In this document: positions 1 through 7,960 of the stretch, piece by piece | Layout: every line of letters begins with the position of its first letter | Position numbering within the stretch: position 1 is the stretch's first letter | Source of the DNA: Acidobacteriota bacterium | GTDB taxonomy: Bacteria > Acidobacteriota > Vicinamibacteria > Vicinamibacterales > UBA8438 | Assembly: GCA_026706755.1 (NCBI GenBank) | Contig: JAPOYG010000567.1 | Coordinates: forward strand, 1-39,113 | DNA: 39,113 nucleotides | Reading direction: 5' to 3' | Notes under the pieces: generated by a model | Database searches by the model: none | Told to the model about the DNA's origin: nothing | What the model saw: the letters and a program-made list of their open reading frames with translations, nothing else | Position numbers and translations under genes: made by a program

Positions 1-2
1 GA

Positions 3-107
3 CGTCCCGCGCCGCTCCTGGGCCAGCACACGGACGAGGTACTGCGGGAAGCGGGCTACGGCGCCAGCGAGATCGCCGCCCTGCGGGCGGACGGCATCGT
101 GCGCTAG
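3..107 (+). CDS. CaiB/BaiF family CoA-transferase, C-terminal fragment (truncated by window start)
   Basis: In-frame translation ends RPAPLLGQHTDEVLREAGYGASEIAALRADGIVR*, the typical C-terminus of CaiB/BaiF CoA-transferases. Confidence 0.75.
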   Translation, partial: RPAPLLGQHTDEVLREAGYGASEIAALRADGIVR

Positions 108-174
108 AGGCCTGCGCGCGGGCTGTCTCCCTGCGCGGCCGCGAAGGCGCGCCGGGGCGAGGGGACGACACCAG

Positions 175-1245
175 ATGGGCAGCTACGAGATCGCATTGAT
201 ACCCGGCGACGGCATCGGGACGGAGGTGGTGCCCGAAGGCGTGCGCGTCCTGGAGGCCGCCGGGCGCCGCTACGGTTTCGAGTGCCGCTGGCGCAGCTAC
301 GACTGGGGCTGCGAGCGCTACGCGCGTGCCGGCGCGATGGCCGACCCCGACTACCTCGACGAGCTGCGCGGCGTCGATGCGATCTACCTGGGCGCGGTCG
401 GCTATCCGGGCGTCGCCGACCACGTGTCGCTCTGGGGACTGCTGATACCCATCCGGCGCACGTTCGATCAGTACGTCAATCTACGCCCGGTGCGCCTGCT
501 GCCCGGGCTGACGTCTCCGCTGGCGGGGCGCACGCCCGAGGAGATCGACTTCGTGGTGGTGCGCGAGAACACGGAGGGCGAGTACTCCGAGATCGGCGGC
601 CGGATGTTCGCCGGGACCGACGAGGAGCTGGTCGTGCAGCAGTCGGTCTTCACGCGGCGCGGAACCGACCGCATCATCCGCTACGCGTTCGAGCTCGCCC
701 GCACGCGGCCCGACCGTCACCTCACCTCGGCGACGAAGTCGAACGGCATCATCCACAGCATGCCGTACTGGGACGAGCGCTTCCGCGCCATCGCGGCGGA
801 GTACCCGGACGTCCGGACCGACCAGTTCCACATCGACATCCTCGCGGCCCACCTGGTGCAGCACCCCGACTGGTTCGACGTCATCGTGGCCAGCAACCTG
901 TTCGGCGACATCCTGTCGGACATCGGCCCGGCCGCCGCGGGCTCGATTGGACTGGCTCCCGGCGCGAACATCAACCCCGAGCGCCGTCATCCCTCGATGT
1001 TCGAGCCCGTCCACGGGTCCGCCCCCGACATCGCGGGCAAGGGCATCGCGAACCCCATCGGGCAGATCTGGACGGGCGCATTGATGCTCGACCACCTGGG
1101 GGAGCGGGAGGCGGCCGCGGCGGTCGTGCGGGCCGTGGAGGAGCAGGTGGCCGGCGGGGAGCGACTGACGCGCGACCTCGGCGGCACGGCCGCCACCGCG
1201 GAGCTCGGCGCGGCGATAGCCGAACGCGTGACGCACGGGGCGTGA
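175..1245 (+). CDS. Tartrate/D-malate dehydrogenase-like (isocitrate/isopropylmalate dehydrogenase superfamily)
   Basis: 356 aa; [82 protein letters not shown] motifs. Confidence 0.88.
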   Translation: MGSYEIALIPGDGIGTEVVPEGVRVLEAAGRRYGFECRWRSYDWGCERYARAGAMADPDYLDELRGVDAIYLGAVGYPGVADHVSLWGLLIPIRRTFDQYVNLRPVRLLPGLTSPLAGRTPEEIDFVVVRENTEGEYSEIGGRMFAGTDEELVVQQSVFTRRGTDRIIRYAFELARTRPDRHLTSATKSNGIIHSMPYWDERFRAIAAEYPDVRTDQFHIDILAAHLVQHPDWFDVIVASNLFGDILSDIGPAAAGSIGLAPGANINPERRHPSMFEPVHGSAPDIAGKGIANPIGQIWTGALMLDHLGEREAAAAVVRAVEEQVAGGERLTRDLGGTAATAELGAAIAERVTHGA

Positions 1246-1294
1246 CGATCGCCCGCGGCCGCGCCGGGCCGCAGGCGATCGTCCGTGCCCGCCG

Positions 1295-2596
1295 CTACAG
1301 GTTGAACCCGCGCTCGTCGTGCAGCGCGAGGTCGAGGCCTTCGCCCTCTTCCTCTGCGTCCACCCGCAAGCCCATCGCGACGTCGAGCACCTTCGCGATC
1401 ACGAAGGTGAGCACGCCCGAGTAGACGATGGTCGCGCCGGCGCCCGCGAACTGGAGGCCGACCTGCTGGCCGATGCCGACGCCCTCCGCAAGGCCCGCTC
1501 CTCCGAACGCCGTCGCCGTGAACACTCCGGTCAGGATGGCGCCGACGAAGCCGCCCACACCGTGCACGCCGAAGACATCGAGCGAGTCGTCGTAGCCCAG
1601 CTTCCGCTTCAGGCTGCTGGCCGCCCAGTAGCAGAGGGCGCCGGACGCGACGCCGATGGCCAGGGCGCCGGCGGGGCCGACCGTTCCCGACGCCGGGGTG
1701 ATGGCGACGAGGCCGGCGACCGCGCCCGTGGCAATGCCGAGCGCGCTCGGCTTGCCGTGCGAGAACCACTCCACGATCATCCAGGTGAGCGCGGCCGTCG
1801 CGGTGGCGATGTGGGTCACCGCCATGGCCATCCCCGCCACCCCGTCGGCGGCGAGCTGGCTGCCCGCGTTGAAGCCGAACCATCCCACCCAGAGCATCGA
1901 CGCACCGACCACCGTGAGCACGAGACTGTTCGGCGGCATCGGCGTCGTGGGGTATCCGGACCGCGGGCCGAGGACGATGCAGAGGACGAGCGCGGCCACT
2001 CCTGCGTTGATGTGCACGACCGTGCCGCCCGCGAAGTCGAGGACGCCCAGATCGCCGAGCCATCCGCCCCCCCACACCCAGTGGGCCACCGGGGCGTAGA
2101 CGATGGTCACCCAGAGCGCCATGAACGCCATCATCGACGAGAACCGCATCCGCTCGGCGAACGCGCCCACGATGAGCGCCGGAGTGATGATGGCGAACGT
2201 GAGCTGGAACATCTGGAACACGGTCTCCGGGATCGTGCCGTTCATCGAGTCCACGCCCACCCCGGAGAGGAAGAACTTGCCCATCCCGACGAACGCGTTC
2301 AGGCCGCCGCCGTCCCCGAACGCCAGCCCGTACCCGTAGACGGTCCACAGGATCGTGACGAGGCAGGTGATGGCGAAGCACTGCATCATCACCGACAGGA
2401 CGTTCCTGGCGCGGACCAGGCCGGCGTAGAAGAGCGAGAGACCCGGAATCGTCATGAACAGAACGAGCACGGCCGACGTGAGCATCCAGGCCGTGTCTCC
2501 CGAGCTCAGGCCGTCCTGAGCCCAGGCGGTGCGCGGGACGGCGACGGCGAGCGCTCCGCCCAATCCGATCAGAACGGCTTTCGACTTGAACCTCAT
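1295..2596 (-). CDS. amtB: Ammonium transporter (Amt family)
   Basis: 433 aa with signal-like N-terminus; GLSLFYAGLVRARNVLSVMMQCF, DFAGGTVVHINAG, GWFGFNAGSQL; downstream of a P-II gene. Confidence 0.95.
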   Translation of the reverse strand: MRFKSKAVLIGLGGALAVAVPRTAWAQDGLSSGDTAWMLTSAVLVLFMTIPGLSLFYAGLVRARNVLSVMMQCFAITCLVTILWTVYGYGLAFGDGGGLNAFVGMGKFFLSGVGVDSMNGTIPETVFQMFQLTFAIITPALIVGAFAERMRFSSMMAFMALWVTIVYAPVAHWVWGGGWLGDLGVLDFAGGTVVHINAGVAALVLCIVLGPRSGYPTTPMPPNSLVLTVVGASMLWVGWFGFNAGSQLAADGVAGMAMAVTHIATATAALTWMIVEWFSHGKPSALGIATGAVAGLVAITPASGTVGPAGALAIGVASGALCYWAASSLKRKLGYDDSLDVFGVHGVGGFVGAILTGVFTATAFGGAGLAEGVGIGQQVGLQFAGAGATIVYSGVLTFVIAKVLDVAMGLRVDAEEEGEGLDLALHDERGFNL

Positions 2597-2802
2597 GCGT
2601 ATGCTGCCCCTCTCTCCACGGCGTGCGCGGCCGGCCGCGGCGTCAGGTTCACGGCGCCGATGTATGGGTTGCGCTTGCCCGGATTGCGGCGCACCGGACC
2701 GGGGTCGCGGAGGGCGACGCCCGGTCGCGCCGGGCGCTTCCCCCGCTCACCCTCCGCGGCTCGGCGGCAGGTGTCGTCGCGATCCCGGAGCGCGCCGGGC
2801 GG

Positions 2803-3141
2803 TCAGAGCGCGTCCGGTCCCGATTCCCCGGTTCGGATCCGCACGACCTGCTGCATGTCGCTGACGAAGATCTTGCCGTCGCCGATCTGGCCCGTGCGCC
2901 CGGAGGTCTTGACGGCGTCGACGATCGCCTCCGCCCGATCGTCGGCGACGACGATCTCGAGCTTGATCTTCGGCACGAAGTCCACCGAGTACTCGGCGCC
3001 GCGGTAGATCTCCGTGTGGCCCTTCTGGCGGCCGAAGCCCTTGACCTCGGTAGTCGTCATGCCGGCGACGCCGAGGCGCGAAAGGGCGTCGCGAACCTCG
3101 TCCAGCATGTGCGGCTTGATGATCGCGGTGACCAGCTTCAT
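2803..3141 (-). CDS. glnK: P-II nitrogen regulatory protein
   Basis: 112 aa; [21 protein letters not shown]-loop [27 protein letters not shown] Shine-Dalgarno upstream; paired with amtB. Confidence 0.95.
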   Translation of the reverse strand: MKLVTAIIKPHMLDEVRDALSRLGVAGMTTTEVKGFGRQKGHTEIYRGAEYSVDFVPKIKLEIVVADDRAEAIVDAVKTSGRTGQIGDGKIFVSDMQQVVRIRTGESGPDAL

Positions 3142-3235
3142 TCTGCGGCTCCTTCCCCGGCGGGCGGTCTCCCGGCCCTGGTCGGGCTCGCGGATTGCGG
3201 CCCGCGGACCGGCGCCACTATATCAAGCGACGGCC

Positions 3236-5020
3236 TCAGGCCGCCGCGAAATCCGGGAGCGCACCGCCCCGTTCGATGAGCGCACGGGCGATCCGGCCGT
3301 CCAGGGCGATGCGGTCCGCCGGCAGGGGCAGGCGCCGATCGACCGCCGCGAGAGCGTCTCGCAGATCGTCGCCGGCGTGCAGCCCGCTCAGAAGCGCGGC
3401 GGCCTCCTGGCGGACGCGGCCGGCCGCCCGCTCGAACGCGAGACGAGCGAGCTCCGCCGCGAGCGAGGTGTCGGCGCCGGGCCTGCTTTCCTCGAGCCTG
3501 CGGACGCGAAGGGCCGTCGACTCCGCGGCGTAGAGCTCGATGGCCGCCGTGGCGATGGCGCCGAGATAGCCTTGCCGGTCGTCGTCCAGGAGCCGGTCGG
3601 TTCCGAACCGCGCCACCGCCTGCGACAGCAGGTCGAGGCAGATCGCACGCAGGCCCGCCACGGGGCCGCGGAGCGCCGCGGCGCGGGCGGGGTCGCCTCC
3701 GGGAGCCTCGAGCCGGAGCGGCAGGATCGGCCGCGGAAGCTCGAGCGACCCGCGGTCGAGACGCTTCAGCATCGCCTTGCCGATCGACAGCCGGCAGATC
3801 TCGCTCGTGCCCTCGTAGATGCGCGTGATCCGCGAGTCGCGGTACATGCGGGCGACCGGGTAGTCTTCGCTGAAGCCGTTCCCGCCGAAGATCTGCAGCG
3901 CCTCGTCGGCGAGACCGTGGTACGTCTCGGTGCCGAACACCTTCGCCATGGCGCACTCGGCGGAGAACTCGGCCAGCGTGGCGAGCTTCGCGTCGAGCGA
4001 GTCGCGCGCGCCGTCGTCGAGCGCGCCGAGCGCCGTGTAGACGAGGCCCGCGGTGCGATAGGCGACCGACTCCGCCGCGTAGGCGCGTGCCGCCATCTCG
4101 GCCAGCTTGGCCTGGATCAGCCCGAAGCTCGCGATGGGGCGACCGAACTGCTGCCGCTCCGCCGCGTACGCGCAGGCCGTGGCCAGCGCCTTCTTCGACG
4201 TGCCGGCGCAGTTGGCGGCCATCTTCATCCGCCCGAGGTTGAGCGTGCAGAGCGCCACCCGGTGCCCCTTGCCGATCTCTCCGAGCACGTTCTCCACCGG
4301 AATGGCCACGTCCTCGAGCGTCAGGGCGCAGACCGACGAGCCGTGGAGCCCGAGGAGACGCTCGTGGGGACCGACGGTCAACCCCGGCGTCTCGCGCTCG
4401 AGCAGGAAGGCGGTGAACCTCGTCCCGTCCACCTTGGCGAACAGGATGAACAGGTCGGCCCAGCCGGCGTTGGTGATCCACTGCTTCGCGCCGTTGACGA
4501 CGTAGTGCGTGCCGCGCTCGTCGAGGACCGCCGTGGTGCGGATGTTCATGGCGTCCGACCCCGAGCCCGGCTCCGTCAGGGCGAACGCGGCCATGATGCG
4601 GCCGTCCATGCAGCGTTGGAGATAGCGGGCCCGCTGCGCCTCGGTGCCGAAGTTGATGAGCGGCAGCGTGCCGATGCCCTGGTGCGCGAAGACGGTGGAG
4701 GCCAGGCCGCCGAACGCGGAGCGCTTCTCGCTCATCCCGGCGATCGCGAGGACATTGAGCCCCAGCCCGCCGTGCTCCTCCGGGACCTCCGCCATGAAGA
4801 TGCCGAGGTCCGCGGCCTTGCGGAAGAGCGGCAGGATGACCTCCTCGTCCCGCTGCTCGATGCGCTCGAGGTGCGGCGCGACCTCCTGGGCCGCGAACTC
4901 CTCGATGGACCGCATCAGGAGGCGCTCGTCCGCCCCCATGTCGTCGGGAATGACGATCTCGTCGGGTGAAGACTCGTCGACGAGGAACCGGATGCCGCGA
5001 AGCCGGGACGCTACGCTCAT
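3236..5020 (-). CDS. Acyl-CoA dehydrogenase family protein with C-terminal extension (about 594 aa)
   Basis: ACAD signatures (FALTEPGSGSDAMNIRTTA, QIFGGNGFSEDYPVARMYRDSRITRIYEGTSEI); start taken at MSVASRLRG, preceded by GGAG; about 200 aa beyond the core domain. Confidence 0.9.
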   Translation of the reverse strand: MSVASRLRGIRFLVDESSPDEIVIPDDMGADERLLMRSIEEFAAQEVAPHLERIEQRDEEVILPLFRKAADLGIFMAEVPEEHGGLGLNVLAIAGMSEKRSAFGGLASTVFAHQGIGTLPLINFGTEAQRARYLQRCMDGRIMAAFALTEPGSGSDAMNIRTTAVLDERGTHYVVNGAKQWITNAGWADLFILFAKVDGTRFTAFLLERETPGLTVGPHERLLGLHGSSVCALTLEDVAIPVENVLGEIGKGHRVALCTLNLGRMKMAANCAGTSKKALATACAYAAERQQFGRPIASFGLIQAKLAEMAARAYAAESVAYRTAGLVYTALGALDDGARDSLDAKLATLAEFSAECAMAKVFGTETYHGLADEALQIFGGNGFSEDYPVARMYRDSRITRIYEGTSEICRLSIGKAMLKRLDRGSLELPRPILPLRLEAPGGDPARAAALRGPVAGLRAICLDLLSQAVARFGTDRLLDDDRQGYLGAIATAAIELYAAESTALRVRRLEESRPGADTSLAAELARLAFERAAGRVRQEAAALLSGLHAGDDLRDALAAVDRRLPLPADRIALDGRIARALIERGGALPDFAAA

Positions 5021-5108
5021 GGTCTGCTCCATGCCCCGCCGGCGGATGCCGGGAGCGGCCGGCCGCCGCGGGGACCGAGGCGATTGTAGCGCGCGGTAGG
5101 ATCTGCCC

Positions 5109-6002
5109 ATGCGAGTCGGTTTCATCGGCCTGGGCGCCATGGGGCGTCCCATGGTCCTCAATCTGCTGCGCGGCCGGCACACGGTCACGGTCTACGCGCG
5201 GCGGGCGGCATCGGCGGCGCCCGTGGTCGAGCGGGGGGCTGCCGTCGCGTCGACCCCCGCTGCGCTGGCCGCCGGGTGCGACGTCGTCTTCACGATGGTG
5301 ACCGGCACGTCGGACGTCGAGGGCGTGCTGCTCGGCGACGACGGCGTGGTCCACGGAGCCCGGCGGGGTGCGGTGGTGATCGACACCAGCACCATCGATC
5401 CCCAGGCGGCGCGGGCCATCGCTGCGACCCTGGGCGAGCGCGGCATCGAGATGCTCGATGCGCCGGTTTCGGGCGGACCGCAGGGAGCGCGGGACGCTAC
5501 GCTCTCGATCATGGTCGGCGGCAAGCTCGAGGTGCTGGAGCGCGTCCGGCCGCTGCTCGAGTGCGTGGGCACGAAGGTCCGCCACATGGGTGGGTCCGGA
5601 GCCGGACAGGCGACCAAGGCATGCCATCAACTGCTGCTGCTCGTCACGGCCCAGGGCGTTGCGGAAGCCCTGACCCTCGCCCGGCGCAGCGGTCTCGACC
5701 CGGGGCGCGTGCGGGAGGCGATGCTGGACGGGATGGCGTCGAGCCGCGTGCTGGACTTCTTCGGCGACCACATGGTGCGCCGGGACTTCGCGGCCGGCAT
5801 CGAGAGCCGCCTCTACCACAAGGATCTCGACATCGTGCTGAGCCTCGCCCACGAGCTCGGCGTCGCCCTGCCCGCCGGGGCCGTCACCATGCAGTCGATC
5901 AACGGCCTTCACGGCCGGGGACTCGGCCGTAGCGATCTGTCGGCCCTGCTGGCGCTGGTGGAGGAGATGGGCACGGGCCGGCCGCCGGAGGAGCCGTCCT
6001 GA
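5109..6002 (+). CDS. NAD(P)-dependent 3-hydroxyisobutyrate / 2-hydroxy-3-oxopropionate dehydrogenase family
   Basis: 297 aa; MRVGFIGLGAMGRPMVLNLL, DAPVSGGPQGARDATLSIMVGG, GSGAGQATKACHQLLL, KDLDIVL. Confidence 0.92.
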   Translation: MRVGFIGLGAMGRPMVLNLLRGRHTVTVYARRAASAAPVVERGAAVASTPAALAAGCDVVFTMVTGTSDVEGVLLGDDGVVHGARRGAVVIDTSTIDPQAARAIAATLGERGIEMLDAPVSGGPQGARDATLSIMVGGKLEVLERVRPLLECVGTKVRHMGGSGAGQATKACHQLLLLVTAQGVAEALTLARRSGLDPGRVREAMLDGMASSRVLDFFGDHMVRRDFAAGIESRLYHKDLDIVLSLAHELGVALPAGAVTMQSINGLHGRGLGRSDLSALLALVEEMGTGRPPEEPS

Positions 6003-6073
6003 ACCCCGGGGCCGGGCGCGCTCCGGAGCCCGGGCCCAGGCGCGGCACGGAGCCCGGCCCCAGGCGCCGCTCG

Positions 6074-7111
6074 GTGGTCTGCCTCGCGCTGGTCGCGGGG
6101 TGGTGGTTCGCCGCGGGGTCATGGCTCGTGGAGACCGCGGGCGGCGAGCGAGGTGCGCCCAGTGCGGAGCGCCCGCAGCAGGTCGAGCGCACCGTCTACC
6201 TGATGGGCACGCTGGCCCGCTTCGTCGCCGAGACGCGGGACCGCGAGACGGGCCTCCAGCGACTCGAGCGGATGGTGCAGGTCGTGGAGGCGACGGAGGC
6301 GGAGCTCAGCACCTGGCGGGAGGACAGCGTCCTGAGCCGGCTGAACCGGCAAGCGGTCGGCGTCCCCCATCCGGTGCCGGCATCCGTCTGCGACCTGGTC
6401 GGGCGCCTGACGACATGGCATGCCGCGACAGGGGGAGCGTTCGACCCCGCCGTCGGGCGCCTCGTCGACGCCTGGGGCCTGCGCGGTTCGGGGCCGCCCC
6501 CCGGCGGCTCGCGTCCGGACGAGGCGGCGGCGGGCTTCCGGCACATCGCGTTCGACCGGGCAGCGTGCACCGCCGCCCGCCAGGCCCCGGTGACGCTCGA
6601 CGCCGGCGCGTTCGGCAAGGGCGAGGCGCTGGATCGCGTGCGCCGCGCGGATTCCGGCACGGAGGGCGCCTGGCTGGTCGACTTCGGCGGGCAGGTGGCG
6701 GTGTCGGGACCGGGGGCGGACGGCCCGTGGCCGGTGGACATCGCCCACCCGGAGCAGCGCGCGGAGCCGGCGGCGACGCTCGGCTTGACGGACGGATCGA
6801 TCGCGACCAGCGGCCCCTCGGACCGGGACCTGCGTCTCGACGATGGCCGGCGGCTTGGTCACATCCTCGATCCGCAGTCGGGCCGTCCGGTTCTCCGCTC
6901 CGCCTCGGTGACCGTCTGGCACGAGCAGGCTTTCGTGGCGGACGTGCTGTCGACTGCGCTCTACGTGATGGGCGCCGATGCCGGCCTGGCCTGGGCCCGC
7001 GAGCGCGGCCTCGCGGCCGCCTACCTGATCGCGGACGACGCTTCCGGCGGCGTCCGGCTGCGGGCGACCCCCGCGTTCGAGGAACGCTTCGGGCGGCTGC
7101 AGAAGAACTGA
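6074..7111 (+). CDS. apbE: FAD:protein FMN transferase (ApbE family), membrane/lipoprotein-like N-terminus
   Basis: MGTLARFVAETRD, STWREDSVLSRLNR, TGGAFDPAVGRLVDAWG, DAGAFGKGEALDRV, GHILDPQSGRPV; start uncertain (GTG at 6074, frame is open further upstream). Confidence 0.9.
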   Translation: MVCLALVAGWWFAAGSWLVETAGGERGAPSAERPQQVERTVYLMGTLARFVAETRDRETGLQRLERMVQVVEATEAELSTWREDSVLSRLNRQAVGVPHPVPASVCDLVGRLTTWHAATGGAFDPAVGRLVDAWGLRGSGPPPGGSRPDEAAAGFRHIAFDRAACTAARQAPVTLDAGAFGKGEALDRVRRADSGTEGAWLVDFGGQVAVSGPGADGPWPVDIAHPEQRAEPAATLGLTDGSIATSGPSDRDLRLDDGRRLGHILDPQSGRPVLRSASVTVWHEQAFVADVLSTALYVMGADAGLAWARERGLAAAYLIADDASGGVRLRATPAFEERFGRLQKN

Positions 7112-7249
7112 CCCACGGGCGGACGCTTGTGCCGCGACGCGACGCGGGGGCGCCCCTCCCGGCGGTCCATCACCGCCAACGGACCTTCGTCGGAGGCGAG
7201 GGAAGCCGCGGATGTCGGTCGCCTCGCGTGGTGCTATGGTGAGGGGGAA

Positions 7250-7843
7250 ATGTCGAGATCTGCTGTGCGCGCGCTGCTCGTCGTAGACGTTCAGAACGAT
7301 TTCTGCGCCGGCGGGACCCTGGCGGTCCCGGACGGGGATCGGGTCGTCGAGCCGATCAACCGCCTGATGAACGACTACGCCGCGGCCGGGAAGCCCGTCT
7401 TCGCCACACGCGACTGGCATCCCGCAGGGTCCCGCCACTTCGCCGACCACGGCGGACCCTGGCCGGTGCACTGCGTGGCAGACACTCCGGGGGCCGCGTT
7501 CCACCCGGAGCTGCGCCTGCCCGCCGACACGCTCGTCGTCAGCAAGGGCCAGACGCCGGACACGGACGGCTACTCCGCCTTCGAGGGAACGCTGTCGACC
7601 GGTGCCAGGCTGGGCGACGCGCTCGACGCCGGCGGTGTTCGGGAGCTGCTGGTCTGCGGGCTGGCCACCGACTACTGCGTCCGTGCGTCCGTGCTCGACG
7701 CGATCCGCCACGGCCTGCGCGTCGAGGTGGTTTCCGACGCCATCGCGGCGGTGGATGCGGCGGGCGGCAGGAACGCTACCGCCGAGATGCGCGGCGCGGG
7801 GGCGATCCTCACCACAGCGGACGCTGCTCTTGCGCGCACCTGA
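7250..7843 (+). CDS. pncA: Nicotinamidase
   Basis: ALLVVDVQNDFCAGGTLAVPDGD, FATRDWHPAGSRHFADHGGPWPVHCV, CGLATDYCVRASVLDA; ATG at 7250. Confidence 0.93.
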   Translation: MSRSAVRALLVVDVQNDFCAGGTLAVPDGDRVVEPINRLMNDYAAAGKPVFATRDWHPAGSRHFADHGGPWPVHCVADTPGAAFHPELRLPADTLVVSKGQTPDTDGYSAFEGTLSTGARLGDALDAGGVRELLVCGLATDYCVRASVLDAIRHGLRVEVVSDAIAAVDAAGGRNATAEMRGAGAILTTADAALART

Positions 7844-7867
7844 CGGCGCGCCGCTCAGGGCGCGCCG
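7844..7867 (+). terminator. Strong GC hairpin directly after the pncA stop codon (possible terminator without a U-tract)
   Basis: Perfect 9-bp inverted repeat CGGCGCGCC-GCTCAG-GGCGCGCCG starting at the base after TGA (7841-7843), in a convergent intergenic gap. Confidence 0.5.
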
Positions 7868-7899
7868 GTTGCCTGGTGTCGTCGCTGGCCCCAGCGCGC

Positions 7900-7960
7900 C
7901 CTGACGGAAGCGTTGGGGGTCTGCGCTCGCGCGGAGTCCGTAGCCGGCGGCGCAGACTCC
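7900..7960 (-). repeat. Dispersed palindromic repeat, copy A
   Basis: Minus strand GGAGTCTGCGCCGCCGGCTACGGACTCCGCGCGAGCGCAGACCCCCAACGCTTCCGTCAGG; ends are complementary; aligns with copy B at 22894-22962. Confidence 0.65.

Noticed and set aside
2597-2802. 206-bp glnK-amtB intergenic region as a small gene or structured RNA
   Set aside because: No convincing ORF on the coding strand or recognisable RNA motif by eye; could not compute folding.
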